Made by a program: the position numbers and the translations under genes. Below are positions 1-7,275 of a stretch of DNA of 25,086 bases, piece after piece (the stretch's first letter is position 1; every line of letters begins with the position of its first letter). The DNA lies in assembly GCA_023399465.1 (NCBI GenBank), contig JAEWPB010000096.1:1-25086 (forward strand). Reading direction: 5' to 3'. The notes beneath the pieces are model-generated. The model ran no database searches and was not told the origin of the DNA. It saw nothing but the letters and a program-made list of their open reading frames with translations. The stretch comes from Pseudomonadota bacterium. Its GTDB lineage: Bacteria; Pseudomonadota; Alphaproteobacteria; Rhizobiales; Rhizobiaceae.

Positions 1-74
<74 letters not shown>

Positions 75-310
75 AATTCTCTTTTCCAAGTATTAAGATA
101 TTGATTTCACTTCCACATACGGGAAGCGAAGTGCGATCTGCATCCGCAGACTGTGCGCGCGCGCCTGCAGGCACTGGCCAACTGCGATTCTCCCTTATCG
201 CCTCAAGCGAGAGCAGACGCGTTTCCTCGCAAAATAGTTGCGGTGCAAACCTCGAGCATTTAACCGTTCCGATGCGCTGCCGCAGCAGCATGCCAATCGG
301 GAGGAAATGC

Positions 311-1474
311 ATGGGCTTTACAGAAACAACGACGACATCATGGTTTTCGCGGTTGAAGAACGCGGTGACCGGCGTGCTGGTCGGCCTGGTCGTGATCGTT
401 GTCGCGATCGGCGTGCTGTTCTGGAACGAGGGCCGGTCGATCAAGGCCTATCGGGCGCTCGTCGAAGGTGCCGGCCTGGTGGTCTCCGTGGATGCCGCCG
501 CCGTCGATGCGGCAAATGAGGGCAAGCTCGTGCACATCACCGGTGCTGTGTCGCCGGACGGCACGCCCGGCGACGAGGAGTTCGGCATCTTTGCCGAAGG
601 CGCGGTGGCGCTCGGCCGGGAGGTCGAGATGTATCAGTGGGTGGAGAGCAGCGAATCGAAATCCGAGACGAAGCTTGGCGGCAGCGAGGAAACGGTCACG
701 ACCTACTCCTACAAGAAGGAGTGGCGTTCCGGCCATGCGGATTCGAGCGAGTTCCGGCAGCCCGAGGGCCATGAGAATCCGGCGCCGGTTGTCGAGAGCC
801 ACCGTTTCCGGATCGACAGCGCCACGGTCGGCGCGTTTTCGGTGCCGGGCTACGAGGTCGCCGACCTCGCATCCGAGACCGCGGTGAAGCTCAACGCCGA
901 GGATGCCGAACGCGCCGGCGCGGTGCTCGGGGTTACGGTGCATGTCGAACGCGAGGGGCTCTATGCCGGTGCCGATCCGGCAAGGCCTGAAGTCGGCGAC
1001 CTGCGCATCCGCTTCAACCGCGCGGACCTTGCCGAGGCAAGCTTCGTCGGAGTGCAGAGCGGGGAGTGGCTCGAGACCTATACCGCTTCGAACGGCCGGG
1101 AGATCTTTCTCGGCGCTGCCGGCAGGGAAAGCGCGGCGACGATGTTTGCGGCCGCCCAATCGGAAAACACGCTGATCACCTGGCTCGTGCGTCTTGGCGG
1201 CCTGGTCGGCCTGCTGGTCGGTTTTCTGATGCTGTTTTCCATCTTCGGCGTTCTCGGAGATGTCGTGCCATTCATCGGATCCCTTGTCCGGATGGGAACC
1301 GGGCTGACGGCGGTCATCCTGACCGCGTTGATCGGGCCGCTGGTGATCGCCATCGGCTGGTTTGCCTATCGGCCGGTGCTGGCTGTGGCGATCCTGCTCG
1401 GGGGTGCCCTGACGGCGGGTGCGATCATCTGGTTGCGTCGGGGAAGGGTGCCCGGGCCCCAAGCCGCCGGCTGA
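311..1474 (+). CDS. TMEM43 (LUMA/DUF1625) family membrane protein
   Basis: The 387-residue product is a probable inner-membrane protein of the TMEM43 family, whose animal member is a nuclear-envelope/ER protein; the bacterial role is not established. There is one N-terminal membrane helix (about residues 17-38), followed by the family-like WNEGRSIKAY segment. A large soluble region contains the MYQWVES and TYSYKKEW signatures, and at least three hydrophobic helices lie in the last 100 residues, ending in a short basic tail. This matches the family topology of one helix, a big loop and a C-terminal helix bundle. The ATG at 311 is preferred because GGGAGGA lies about six bases upstream; an in-frame ATG at 290 lacks such a site. 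The family call is by motif recognition, not a search. Confidence 0.85.
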   Translation: MGFTETTTTSWFSRLKNAVTGVLVGLVVIVVAIGVLFWNEGRSIKAYRALVEGAGLVVSVDAAAVDAANEGKLVHITGAVSPDGTPGDEEFGIFAEGAVALGREVEMYQWVESSESKSETKLGGSEETVTTYSYKKEWRSGHADSSEFRQPEGHENPAPVVESHRFRIDSATVGAFSVPGYEVADLASETAVKLNAEDAERAGAVLGVTVHVEREGLYAGADPARPEVGDLRIRFNRADLAEASFVGVQSGEWLETYTASNGREIFLGAAGRESAATMFAAAQSENTLITWLVRLGGLVGLLVGFLMLFSIFGVLGDVVPFIGSLVRMGTGLTAVILTALIGPLVIAIGWFAYRPVLAVAILLGGALTAGAIIWLRRGRVPGPQAAG

Positions 1475-1577
1475 GGCGAGTGGCCGTTTCGGCGGACAGC
1501 GACAAAGCTGATATAAGCGGGGACGAATCGGAGCAGCGGATATTTGTCCCGCCGCTCCAGTCGTCCCGCTTGCCCGC

Positions 1578-1583
1578 AGGAAG
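1578..1583 (+). promoter_or_regulatory. Shine-Dalgarno site that fixes a TTG start for the YdcF gene
   Basis: AGGAAG lies five bases before an in-frame TTG at 1589. Starting there gives a product that begins at a hydrophobic membrane segment. The first ATG of the open frame (1544) would add 15 polar residues unlike a membrane-protein N-terminus. Confidence 0.6.
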
Positions 1584-1588
1584 CCTCA

Positions 1589-2377
1589 TTGTTTCTCGTT
1601 TCCAAACTCTTCTGGATGGCCGCACAACCGCTCTCGCTGGCATTCATCCTCGTTTTCCTCGGTTTGGCCGCGTCCGCGCTTCGATGGCGCCGGACAGGGC
1701 AATTGCTCGGGCTCGCCGCCGCGCTGGTGCTGTTCGTGACGCTTTTCACCAGCACCGGCTCCTTTGCGCTGCAGGAGCTTGAGGGGCGTTTCGCGCGGCC
1801 CTCCGGCGAGCCCGCGGAGGTGAGGTGCATGATCGTGCTCGGTGGTGCCTTCGAAACCGAGGTGACGACGGTGCGTGGCGGCATCGAGTTCAACCAGGCG
1901 GGCGACCGCTTCGTCGAGGCGCTACGGCTGGCGCGCAACCATCCGGGGGCGCGCATCCTGGTCTCGGGTGGCGACGGTTCGCTGAGCGGCGACTACGAGG
2001 GCGATGCGGCGGCGGCCGAACGCTTCTTCAATGCATTCGGTATCGGGCCTGAACGCCTGATCAAGGAGACGCAGTCGCGCACCACCTTCGAGAACGCGAC
2101 GAATACGAGGGGACTGCTCGAGAGCGAGGGGCTGAGTGGTTGCCTGCTGGTGACCTCGGCCTTCCACATGCCGCGTTCGGTCGGCCTGTTCCGCAAGCTG
2201 GGGATCGATGTCGAGCCGTGGCCGGTGGACTATCGCACCAGCGGCAAGGTCGCACTCGGGCTCGATTTCACGCAGCCGACCCTCAATGCGCAACAGACCG
2301 CGACCGCGGTGCGCGAATGGATCGGTCTTGTCGCCTACCATGTGGCTGGGCGTACCAGCGCGGTGTATCCGCAGTAG
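1589..2377 (+). CDS. YdcF/SanA/ElyC-type DUF218 membrane protein
   Basis: The 262-residue product has two N-terminal membrane helices (about residues 10-31 and 39-60), then a DUF218 domain beginning at the strand CMIVLGG near residue 80. The domain includes ILVSGGDG, a TTFENATNT segment and the LVTSAFHMPRS segment typical of the family. Such proteins are inner-membrane anchored with the domain in the periplasm. E. coli ElyC and SanA are linked to envelope integrity and peptidoglycan or lipid-carrier homeostasis, but the chemistry is uncertain, so no precise function is given. The chosen TTG start has a good ribosome site. It lies about 115 bases after the TMEM43 gene on the same strand, so the two may be co-transcribed, and it converges with the next gene over a nine-base gap. 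Confidence 0.85.
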   Translation: MFLVSKLFWMAAQPLSLAFILVFLGLAASALRWRRTGQLLGLAAALVLFVTLFTSTGSFALQELEGRFARPSGEPAEVRCMIVLGGAFETEVTTVRGGIEFNQAGDRFVEALRLARNHPGARILVSGGDGSLSGDYEGDAAAAERFFNAFGIGPERLIKETQSRTTFENATNTRGLLESEGLSGCLLVTSAFHMPRSVGLFRKLGIDVEPWPVDYRTSGKVALGLDFTQPTLNAQQTATAVREWIGLVAYHVAGRTSAVYPQ

Positions 2378-2386
2378 CGGGCGTTT

Positions 2387-2857
2387 CTATTTCCGCGAGA
2401 TGGTGACGAACTTCACGCCGCGCACGCGGGCGGTGACCTCGCAAGGCTTGCCGCCTTCCTCGCGTTCGCAGAAGCGGGGATGCATCTTCATCACGAACAC
2501 CATGTTGCCGAAGCGCTTGACGAAGTCGTAGCCGTGGATGCGGGCGGTGGCGATCATGAAGTAGCCGCCTTCCTTGACCTGCAGGTAGAAATTGTAGACG
2601 CACCCGTCCGCGTCGCAACTGGCACCCTTCTCGCCGTCGCAGATGAGCTCGCCCTGATTGACGACGGCATCGATCAGGCCGTCATTGTTGATGTCGCGGC
2701 GCTGGATGAAGTCCGGGCCGAAATCGATGGTCTGGCACAGCTTCTGGAAGTGCTTCTTTTCGTAGAGCTCCGGGTCGCTGAGGAGCGACTGCTGCGCCAT
2801 GGCTGGCATGGCGAGACACGCGACAAGCTGGGCGCAGGCGAACAGAAGGTACTTCAC
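2387..2857 (-). CDS. small secreted cysteine-rich protein of unknown function
   Basis: I do not recognise this 156-residue protein. Residues 1-21 look like a signal peptide: a lysine, a hydrophobic core, then an AMA|QQ cleavage site, so the mature protein should be periplasmic or exported. The mature part has six cysteines (about 41, 73, 81, 86, 130, 139), enough for three disulfides. A DINNDGLID stretch (55-63) matches the calcium-binding D-x-N-x-D-G-x-x-D loop of EF-hand/dockerin/FG-GAP type. The GTG start at 2857 is chosen because it puts the signal peptide at the N-terminus; the longer open frame to 2980 adds 41 polar residues. The gene lies tail-to-tail with the YdcF gene and head-to-head with the TRIC gene. 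Confidence 0.75.
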   Translation of the reverse strand: MKYLLFACAQLVACLAMPAMAQQSLLSDPELYEKKHFQKLCQTIDFGPDFIQRRDINNDGLIDAVVNQGELICDGEKGASCDADGCVYNFYLQVKEGGYFMIATARIHGYDFVKRFGNMVFVMKMHPRFCEREEGGKPCEVTARVRGVKFVTISRK

Positions 2858-2984
2858 GGGCGGTCTCTTTCTCGTCGGGCGAATCGGCGGCAACTGCCGT
2901 TGGCGCCCAACCTGCCGCACGCGGCTTGCGCCGCCCTTGAGCCTGTGGTTCATTCCGGCCAAAACCGTTGACTGGAGCACGCTA

Positions 2985-3623
2985 ATGTCGATCCTCGAGA
3001 TTCTTGACTATGCCGGAGTGGCGGTTTTTGCGGCAACGGGTGCGCTGGCGGCATCGCGAAAGCAGCTCGATCTGATCGGCTTCCTGTTCTTCGCCGCGCT
3101 GACGGGCATCGGCGGCGGGACGCTGCGCGATCTGGTTCTTGGGCGGGCTCCGGTTTTCTGGGTGCTGAACCCCAACTATATCCTGATCTGCGTTTCCGTC
3201 GGTGTGCTCGTCTTCTTCACGGCGCACCTCGTCGAATCGCGCTATCGCCTGCTGCTGTGGCTCGATGCCATCGGTCTGGCGGCCTACAGTGTCATGGGCG
3301 CGGCAAAGGGACTGGCGGCCACCGGCTCGCCGACGGTCGCGATCGTCACCGGCGTTCTCACTGCCACCTGCGGCGGCATCCTGCGCGACGTGGTGGCGAA
3401 CGAGCCGTCGGTGCTGCTTCGCCCGGAAATCTATGTTACCGCTGCGCTGGCCGGTGCCGTTTGCTTCGTCATTGCCCATGGGCTGGGATTGCCGCTCCAT
3501 GCGTCGTCGGGCATCGGGGTCGTTGCCGCCTTCGCTGTTCGTGGCGGCGCCCTGAGATACGGCTGGACGGTGCGCTCCTACAGGCCGCGTCCGGGCCGTC
3601 CTCCGAGCGATGTCATGAAGTGA
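2985..3623 (+). CDS. TRIC/UPF0126 (YicG-like) membrane protein
   Basis: The 212-residue product has about seven hydrophobic helices arranged as two tandem copies of the UPF0126 unit. The repeat signature appears as GGGTLRDL (about 43-50) and again as GGILRDVV (about 130-137). Bacterial and archaeal members of this fold are homologous to animal TRIC trimeric cation channels. Some bacterial relatives have been described as glycine or other small-molecule transporters, so the substrate here is open. The ATG at 2985 has TGGAG eight to twelve bases upstream, and the protein then begins with the normal family N-terminus; the longer open frame from 2799 is not credible. It ends 15 bases before the convergent irr gene. 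Confidence 0.88.
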   Translation: MSILEILDYAGVAVFAATGALAASRKQLDLIGFLFFAALTGIGGGTLRDLVLGRAPVFWVLNPNYILICVSVGVLVFFTAHLVESRYRLLLWLDAIGLAAYSVMGAAKGLAATGSPTVAIVTGVLTATCGGILRDVVANEPSVLLRPEIYVTAALAGAVCFVIAHGLGLPLHASSGIGVVAAFAVRGGALRYGWTVRSYRPRPGRPPSDVMK

Positions 3624-3638
3624 GGTCCTGGGGAACGC

Positions 3639-4058
3639 TCAGCTGCGCTTGTTGCGCAGGCGGATCACCACGTCGACATGCGAGATCTCAAGGCCTTCCG
3701 GCGCTTCGGGCAGGTTGGCGATCGAGATGTTGCTGACCGGAATGTCGAGAACCTCGTTCTGGCCCTCGATGAAGAAGTGATGGTGATCGGAGACGTTGGT
3801 ATCGAAATAGGTCTTCGCGCTTTCCACCGCGAGAACCCGGATCATGCCGGCTTCGGTGAACTGGTGGAGCGTGTTGTAGACGGTCGCCAGCGATACGGGC
3901 ACGCCTGCTGTCACGGCTTCTTCGTGCAGTTCTTCCACGGTCAGGTGGCGATCACCCTTGGCAAAAAGCAGATCGGCCAGCGCGATGCGCTGACGGGTCG
4001 GACGAAGCCCGTGTCCGCGTAGGCGCATTTCCGAACACATACCAGCTTTCGCTGCCAT
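3639..4058 (-). CDS. irr: Irr, Fur-family iron/heme-responsive regulator
   Basis: The 139-residue product is a Fur-family winged-helix repressor. The DNA-binding domain covers about residues 10-80 with LRPTRQRIALADLLF and the recognition-helix region SLATVYNTLHQF. The C-terminal domain carries the histidine run HHH (92-94) followed by FFIEGQNEV, which marks the rhizobial Irr subgroup rather than Fur, Mur or Zur. Irr represses heme synthesis and other iron-using genes, and activates uptake genes, when iron is short. The N-terminal heme regulatory motif (Cys-Pro) of Bradyrhizobium Irr is absent; there is only a lone Cys at 8. The start at 4058 is the longest ATG, with GCGGAG upstream; Met7 or Met11 are possible alternatives. 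It is divergent from fabA over 285 bases. Confidence 0.92.
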   Translation of the reverse strand: MAAKAGMCSEMRLRGHGLRPTRQRIALADLLFAKGDRHLTVEELHEEAVTAGVPVSLATVYNTLHQFTEAGMIRVLAVESAKTYFDTNVSDHHHFFIEGQNEVLDIPVSNISIANLPEAPEGLEISHVDVVIRLRNKRS

Positions 4059-4343
4059 CGCGATGGCTCCGCAGTTGCAATACCTGAATACAATTGTCTA
4101 CATCTCATATATCTGCAGTGCAACTCGCTTTCAATAGCGGCAAACGGCGCAAAGAGCGACAAAAAGGCTCGGAAACCCGCTTTGCTGGCGTTTTCCTCTG
4201 GTCGTGGCTGCCCGGTTCCTGTATGCGAGCCCGGAAATGCGGTCCGGGCTCTCGCCCTGGCCGGTGGACATTGTTATGCTTCATTTTGTGCTGATCTTGC
4301 TCTAAAGCAGGAGAACCAAGCGAATGGGGGAAACAGAGGTTTT
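4059..4343. promoter_or_regulatory. divergent irr / fabA intergenic region
   Basis: This holds the promoters of irr (leftward) and fabA (rightward). An AT-rich patch lies at about 4077-4115 with the palindrome ACAATTGT (4090-4097), flanked by the inverted pair AGTTGCA (4073-4079) and TGCAACT (4119-4125). On the fabA side there is TGGACA at about 4265-4270 but no convincing -10 element at 17 bases. The fabA ribosome site ACAGAGG is at about 4333-4339. A single TCTAAA half-site (about 4303-4308) resembles half of an Irr box but has no partner. Confidence 0.4.
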
Positions 4344-4859
4344 ATGGCTACCAGACAATCGAGCTTCAACTACGAGGAAATCCTGAGCTGTGGTCGCGGC
4401 GAATTGTTCGGGCCGGGCAATGCGCAGTTGCCCCTTCCTCCGATGTTGATGGTGCATCGCATCACTGACATTTCCGAAACCGGCGGCGCCTTCGACAAGG
4501 GCTATATCCGCGCCGAGTACGACGTCCGCCCGGACGACTGGTATTTCCCCTGCCACTTCCAGGGCAACCCGATCATGCCCGGCTGCCTTGGCCTCGACGG
4601 CATGTGGCAGCTGACCGGCTTCTTCCTCGGCTGGCTCGGCGAAGAAGGCCGCGGCATGGCGCTGTCGACCGGCGAAGTGAAGTTCAAGGGCATGGTTCGC
4701 CCGGCCACCAAGCTGCTCGAATACGGAATCGACTTCAAGCGCGTCATGCGCGGACGCCTGGTCCTCGGGACTGCCGACGGCTGGCTCAAGGCCGATGGCG
4801 AGACCATCTACCAGGCAACCGACCTCCGCGTCGGTCTGTCGAAGGACAAGGCTGCCTGA
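4344..4859 (+). CDS. fabA: FabA, 3-hydroxydecanoyl-ACP dehydratase/isomerase
   Basis: FabA dehydrates 3-hydroxydecanoyl-ACP and isomerises trans-2- to cis-3-decenoyl-ACP, the branch point for unsaturated fatty acids. The 171-residue product is the normal family length and forms a cytosolic hot-dog-fold dimer. The active-site histidine is H71 in WYFPCHFQGNPIMPG and the acid is D85 in LGLDGMWQ, equivalent to E. coli H70 and D84. The DGMWQ context favours FabA over FabZ. The ATG at 4344 is preceded by ACAGAGG; the open frame extends to 4182 but without homologous sequence. It is first in a fabA-fabB-fabI cluster, 68 bases before fabB. The UGA stop lies in the loop of a perfect eight-pair hairpin. 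Confidence 0.97.
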   Translation: MATRQSSFNYEEILSCGRGELFGPGNAQLPLPPMLMVHRITDISETGGAFDKGYIRAEYDVRPDDWYFPCHFQGNPIMPGCLGLDGMWQLTGFFLGWLGEEGRGMALSTGEVKFKGMVRPATKLLEYGIDFKRVMRGRLVLGTADGWLKADGETIYQATDLRVGLSKDKAA

Positions 4860-4868
4860 AGGCAGCCT
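4849..4868 (+). repeat. hairpin enclosing the fabA stop codon
   Basis: AGGCTGCC (4849-4856) pairs perfectly with GGCAGCCT (4861-4868) around a TGAA loop whose first three bases are the fabA stop codon. There is no T-run after it, so it is not a typical intrinsic terminator. It could mark an mRNA processing or stability site between fabA and fabB. Confidence 0.55.
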
Positions 4869-4927
4869 CCGGCCCGCAGCCCGCGGGCGACCAGCAATAC
4901 GAACGTTTTTAGGAAAAGGTCCAGCAC

Positions 4928-6151
4928 ATGAGACGGGTAGTTGTCACGGGTCTTGGCGTTGTCTCCTCGATCGGGAACGATGCAGCCGAGGTCACCGCTT
5001 CTCTCCGCGAAGCGAAATCAGGCATCACGTTTTCTCCAGATTTCGCCGAGCATGGTTTCCGCTGCCAGGTATGGGGCAAGCCCACGCTCGATCCGACCGA
5101 TCTGGTCGATCGCCGGGCGATGCGCTTCCTGTCGCAGGGCGGCGCCTGGAACCACGTGGCGATGAAGCAGGCGATCGCCGATGCCGGGCTGGATGAGAAG
5201 GACTACGCCGAAAACGAGCGTGCCGGCATCATCATGGGCTCGGGCGGACCTTCCACCCGCACGATCGTCGAAGCTGCCGAGATTACCATCAAGAACAACA
5301 GCCCGAAGCGCATCGGCCCGTTCGCCGTGCCGAAGGCGATGTCGTCGACCGCTTCGGCGACGCTTGCCACCTGGTTCAAGATCCACGGCGTCAACTATTC
5401 CATCTCCTCGGCCTGCTCGACCTCGGCGCACTGCATCGGCAACGCCGCCGAGATGATCCAGTGGGGCAAGCAGGACATCATGTTCGCCGGCGGCCACGAG
5501 GACCTCGACTGGACGATGTCGAACCTCTTCGACGCCATGGGCGCGATGTCTTCGAAATACAACGATACGCCGGCCACCGCGTCGCGCGCCTATGATGTCA
5601 GCCGCGACGGCTTCGTCATCGCCGGCGGTGCCGGCGTTCTCGTGCTGGAAGAACTCGAGCACGCCAAGGCACGCGGCGCGAAGATCTACGCCGAGATCGT
5701 CGGCTACGGTGCGACGTCGGACGGCTACGACATGGTCGCGCCGTCTGGCGAGGGCGCCATCCGCTGCATGCGCCAGGCGCTTTCGACGGTGAAGGGCGAT
5801 GTCGATTACATCAACACCCACGGCACCTCGACGCCGGTGGGCGATTCGAAGGAAATCGGCGCCATTCGCGAAGTCTTCGGCGCAAAGATGCCGCACATCC
5901 AGTCGACCAAGTCGCTGACCGGTCACTCGCTGGGCGCTGCAGGCGTGCAGGAATCGATCTACGGCCTGTTGATGATGCAGGAACGCTTCATCGGCGAGAG
6001 CGCGCACATCAGCGAACTCGACCCGGAATTCGACGGCGTGCCGATCGTTCGCAAGCGGATCGACAACGCCAAGATCGACACGGTCCTGTCGAACTCCTTC
6101 GGTTTCGGTGGCACCAACGCCACCCTCGTCTTCCAGCGCTACAATGGATAA
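4928..6151 (+). CDS. fabB: FabB, 3-oxoacyl-ACP synthase I
   Basis: FabB condenses malonyl-ACP with acyl-ACP, including the cis-3-decenoyl-ACP made by FabA, so it commits chains to the unsaturated branch. The 407-residue product is full length and cytosolic. The thiolase-fold catalytic set is present: C163 in SSACSTSAHC, H298 in NTHGTSTPVGD and H333 in KSLTGHSLGA, with K328 between them. The glycine-rich C-terminal SFGFGGTNA loop is intact. These numbers coincide with E. coli FabB, and pairing with fabA supports FabB rather than FabF. The ATG at 4928 follows a GGAAAAGG site about eight bases upstream. The fabI start lies four bases past its stop, suggesting translational coupling. Confidence 0.97.
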   Translation: MRRVVVTGLGVVSSIGNDAAEVTASLREAKSGITFSPDFAEHGFRCQVWGKPTLDPTDLVDRRAMRFLSQGGAWNHVAMKQAIADAGLDEKDYAENERAGIIMGSGGPSTRTIVEAAEITIKNNSPKRIGPFAVPKAMSSTASATLATWFKIHGVNYSISSACSTSAHCIGNAAEMIQWGKQDIMFAGGHEDLDWTMSNLFDAMGAMSSKYNDTPATASRAYDVSRDGFVIAGGAGVLVLEELEHAKARGAKIYAEIVGYGATSDGYDMVAPSGEGAIRCMRQALSTVKGDVDYINTHGTSTPVGDSKEIGAIREVFGAKMPHIQSTKSLTGHSLGAAGVQESIYGLLMMQERFIGESAHISELDPEFDGVPIVRKRIDNAKIDTVLSNSFGFGGTNATLVFQRYNG

Positions 6152-6155
6152 CAAT

Positions 6156-6962
6156 ATGGCAGGAATCATGCAGGGTAAGCGCGGCCTCATCATGGGTGTC
6201 GCCAACAACCACTCTATTGCCTGGGGCATTGCCAAGACGCTTGCAGAGCAGGGCGCCGAGCTGGCCTTCACCTATCAGGGCGAAGCGCTCGGAAAGCGGG
6301 TCAAGCCGCTGGCGTCAGAAGTCGGTTCCGACTTCCTTTTGCCTTGCGACGTCGAGGACATCGCTTCGGTGGATGCGGTCATCGCCGCGATCAAGGAGCG
6401 GTGGGGCAAGCTCGATTTCATCGTTCACGCCATCGGTTTTTCCGACAAGAACGAGCTGAAGGGCCTCTACGCCGATACCACGCGCGAAAACTTCACCCGC
6501 ACCATGGTGATCTCGTGCTTCTCCTTCACCGAGATTGCGCGGCGCGCAGCCGATATCATGGAAGAAGGCGGCACGATGCTGACGCTGACCTATGGCGGCT
6601 CCGTGCGCATCATGCCGAACTACAATGTCATGGGTGTCGCCAAGGCGGCGCTCGAGGCTTCGGTGCGCTATCTTGCCGGTGACTACGGCCCGCGCGGCAT
6701 TCGCGTCAACGCGATCTCCGCCGGCCCGATCCGGACACTGGCCGGTGCCGGCATTTCCGATGCGCGCGCCATGCTCTCCTGGCAGCAGAAGAACGCACCC
6801 CTGCGCCGCACCGTCACGATCGAGGATGTCGGGGGCTCGGCCCTCTATCTCCTGTCCGACCTGTCGCGCGGCGTGACCGGCGAGATCCACTATGTGGATT
6901 CCGGCTTCAACATCACCTCGATGCCGACGCTCGAGCTTCTCGCCAAGGCCGACAGCGAGTAA
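6156..6962 (+). CDS. fabI: FabI, enoyl-ACP reductase (NADH)
   Basis: FabI reduces trans-2-enoyl-ACP, the last step of each elongation cycle, and is the target of triclosan and diazaborines in bacteria that rely on it. The 268-residue short-chain dehydrogenase-like product has the divergent nucleotide motif MGVANNHSIAWG and the FabI active site with Y146, Y156 and K163 in TYGGSVRIMPNYNVMGVAK, exactly the E. coli spacing. VNAISAGPIRT follows. The ATG at 6156 gives the usual MAG-IMQGKRGL beginning; ATG 6144 (overlapping fabB) and ATG 6168 (with AGGA close upstream) are alternatives. Rhizobia often carry a second FabI, so this need not be the only copy. Confidence 0.96.
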   Translation: MAGIMQGKRGLIMGVANNHSIAWGIAKTLAEQGAELAFTYQGEALGKRVKPLASEVGSDFLLPCDVEDIASVDAVIAAIKERWGKLDFIVHAIGFSDKNELKGLYADTTRENFTRTMVISCFSFTEIARRAADIMEEGGTMLTLTYGGSVRIMPNYNVMGVAKAALEASVRYLAGDYGPRGIRVNAISAGPIRTLAGAGISDARAMLSWQQKNAPLRRTVTIEDVGGSALYLLSDLSRGVTGEIHYVDSGFNITSMPTLELLAKADSE

Positions 6963-6979
6963 TTTTTCAAATGAAAAGG

Positions 6980-7012
6980 CCTGACGCGGATCACCAGATA
7001 GTCCGCGTCAGG
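6980..7012. terminator. stem-loop after fabI, probable terminator
   Basis: CCTGACGCGGA (6980-6990) pairs perfectly with TCCGCGTCAGG (7002-7012) around an 11-base loop, 17 bases after the fabI stop. On the plus strand no T-run follows. Read on the minus strand it is followed by CCTTTTC, so it may act better as a backstop for the opposing transcript or as a 3' stabiliser of the fab mRNA. Confidence 0.55.
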
Positions 7013-7214
7013 GCCCGAACCGGTTGAGGTAGCGTTGGCCCGCCCGGTGCCCAAGGCTCGCCCGCACGGGCTGCTGAAGCCTGATAAACGCACTCCCACT
7101 CCAATCTGTCGATCAACTGGCCCAGCGGCGCAATCCGCAGACGTTTTCTGCGCTCACGGCGATCCACGCCCGCGCCATCCTGGCAGGCGACCGTATTTGA
7201 CAACCGACAATATG

Positions 7215-7248
7215 AAAAAGCCGGATACGCCTTGCGGCGCACCCGGCT
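7215..7248 (-). terminator. intrinsic terminator of the RsmC-like gene
   Basis: On the minus strand AGCCGG...CCGGCT pairs, with an inner GCC/GGC pairing, and is followed directly by a run of five T (7219-7215). It lies 28 bases after the stop of the methyltransferase gene. Confidence 0.8.
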
Positions 7249-7275
7249 CGAACAGTCAATTGCAGTTTGTAGCGT

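Larger units (their letters stand above)
6963..7275. other. fabI / methyltransferase convergent intergenic region
   Basis: This is 313 bases with no credible gene; short open frames here look random. It contains two stem-loops, listed separately at 6980-7012 and 7215-7248. The TTGACA at 7197-7202 has no matching -10 element at the right distance. Confidence 0.6.

Noticed and set aside
149..166. Alternating CG run after the tRNA gene
   Set aside because: It is short (about five CG steps), without any associated motif; unremarkable in a GC-rich genome.
2799..2984. Upstream extension of the TRIC gene frame
   Set aside because: It overlaps the signal peptide region of the divergent secreted protein, and the added residues are not membrane-like or family-like.
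4296..4310. Possible Irr (ICE) box upstream of fabA
   Set aside because: Only one half, CTCTAAA, fits; the expected inverted partner three bases upstream is absent.
7197..7202. TTGACA, a perfect -35 hexamer on the plus strand
   Set aside because: No -10-like sequence lies 16-18 bases downstream; that position is the stem of the minus-strand terminator, and no plus-strand gene follows.
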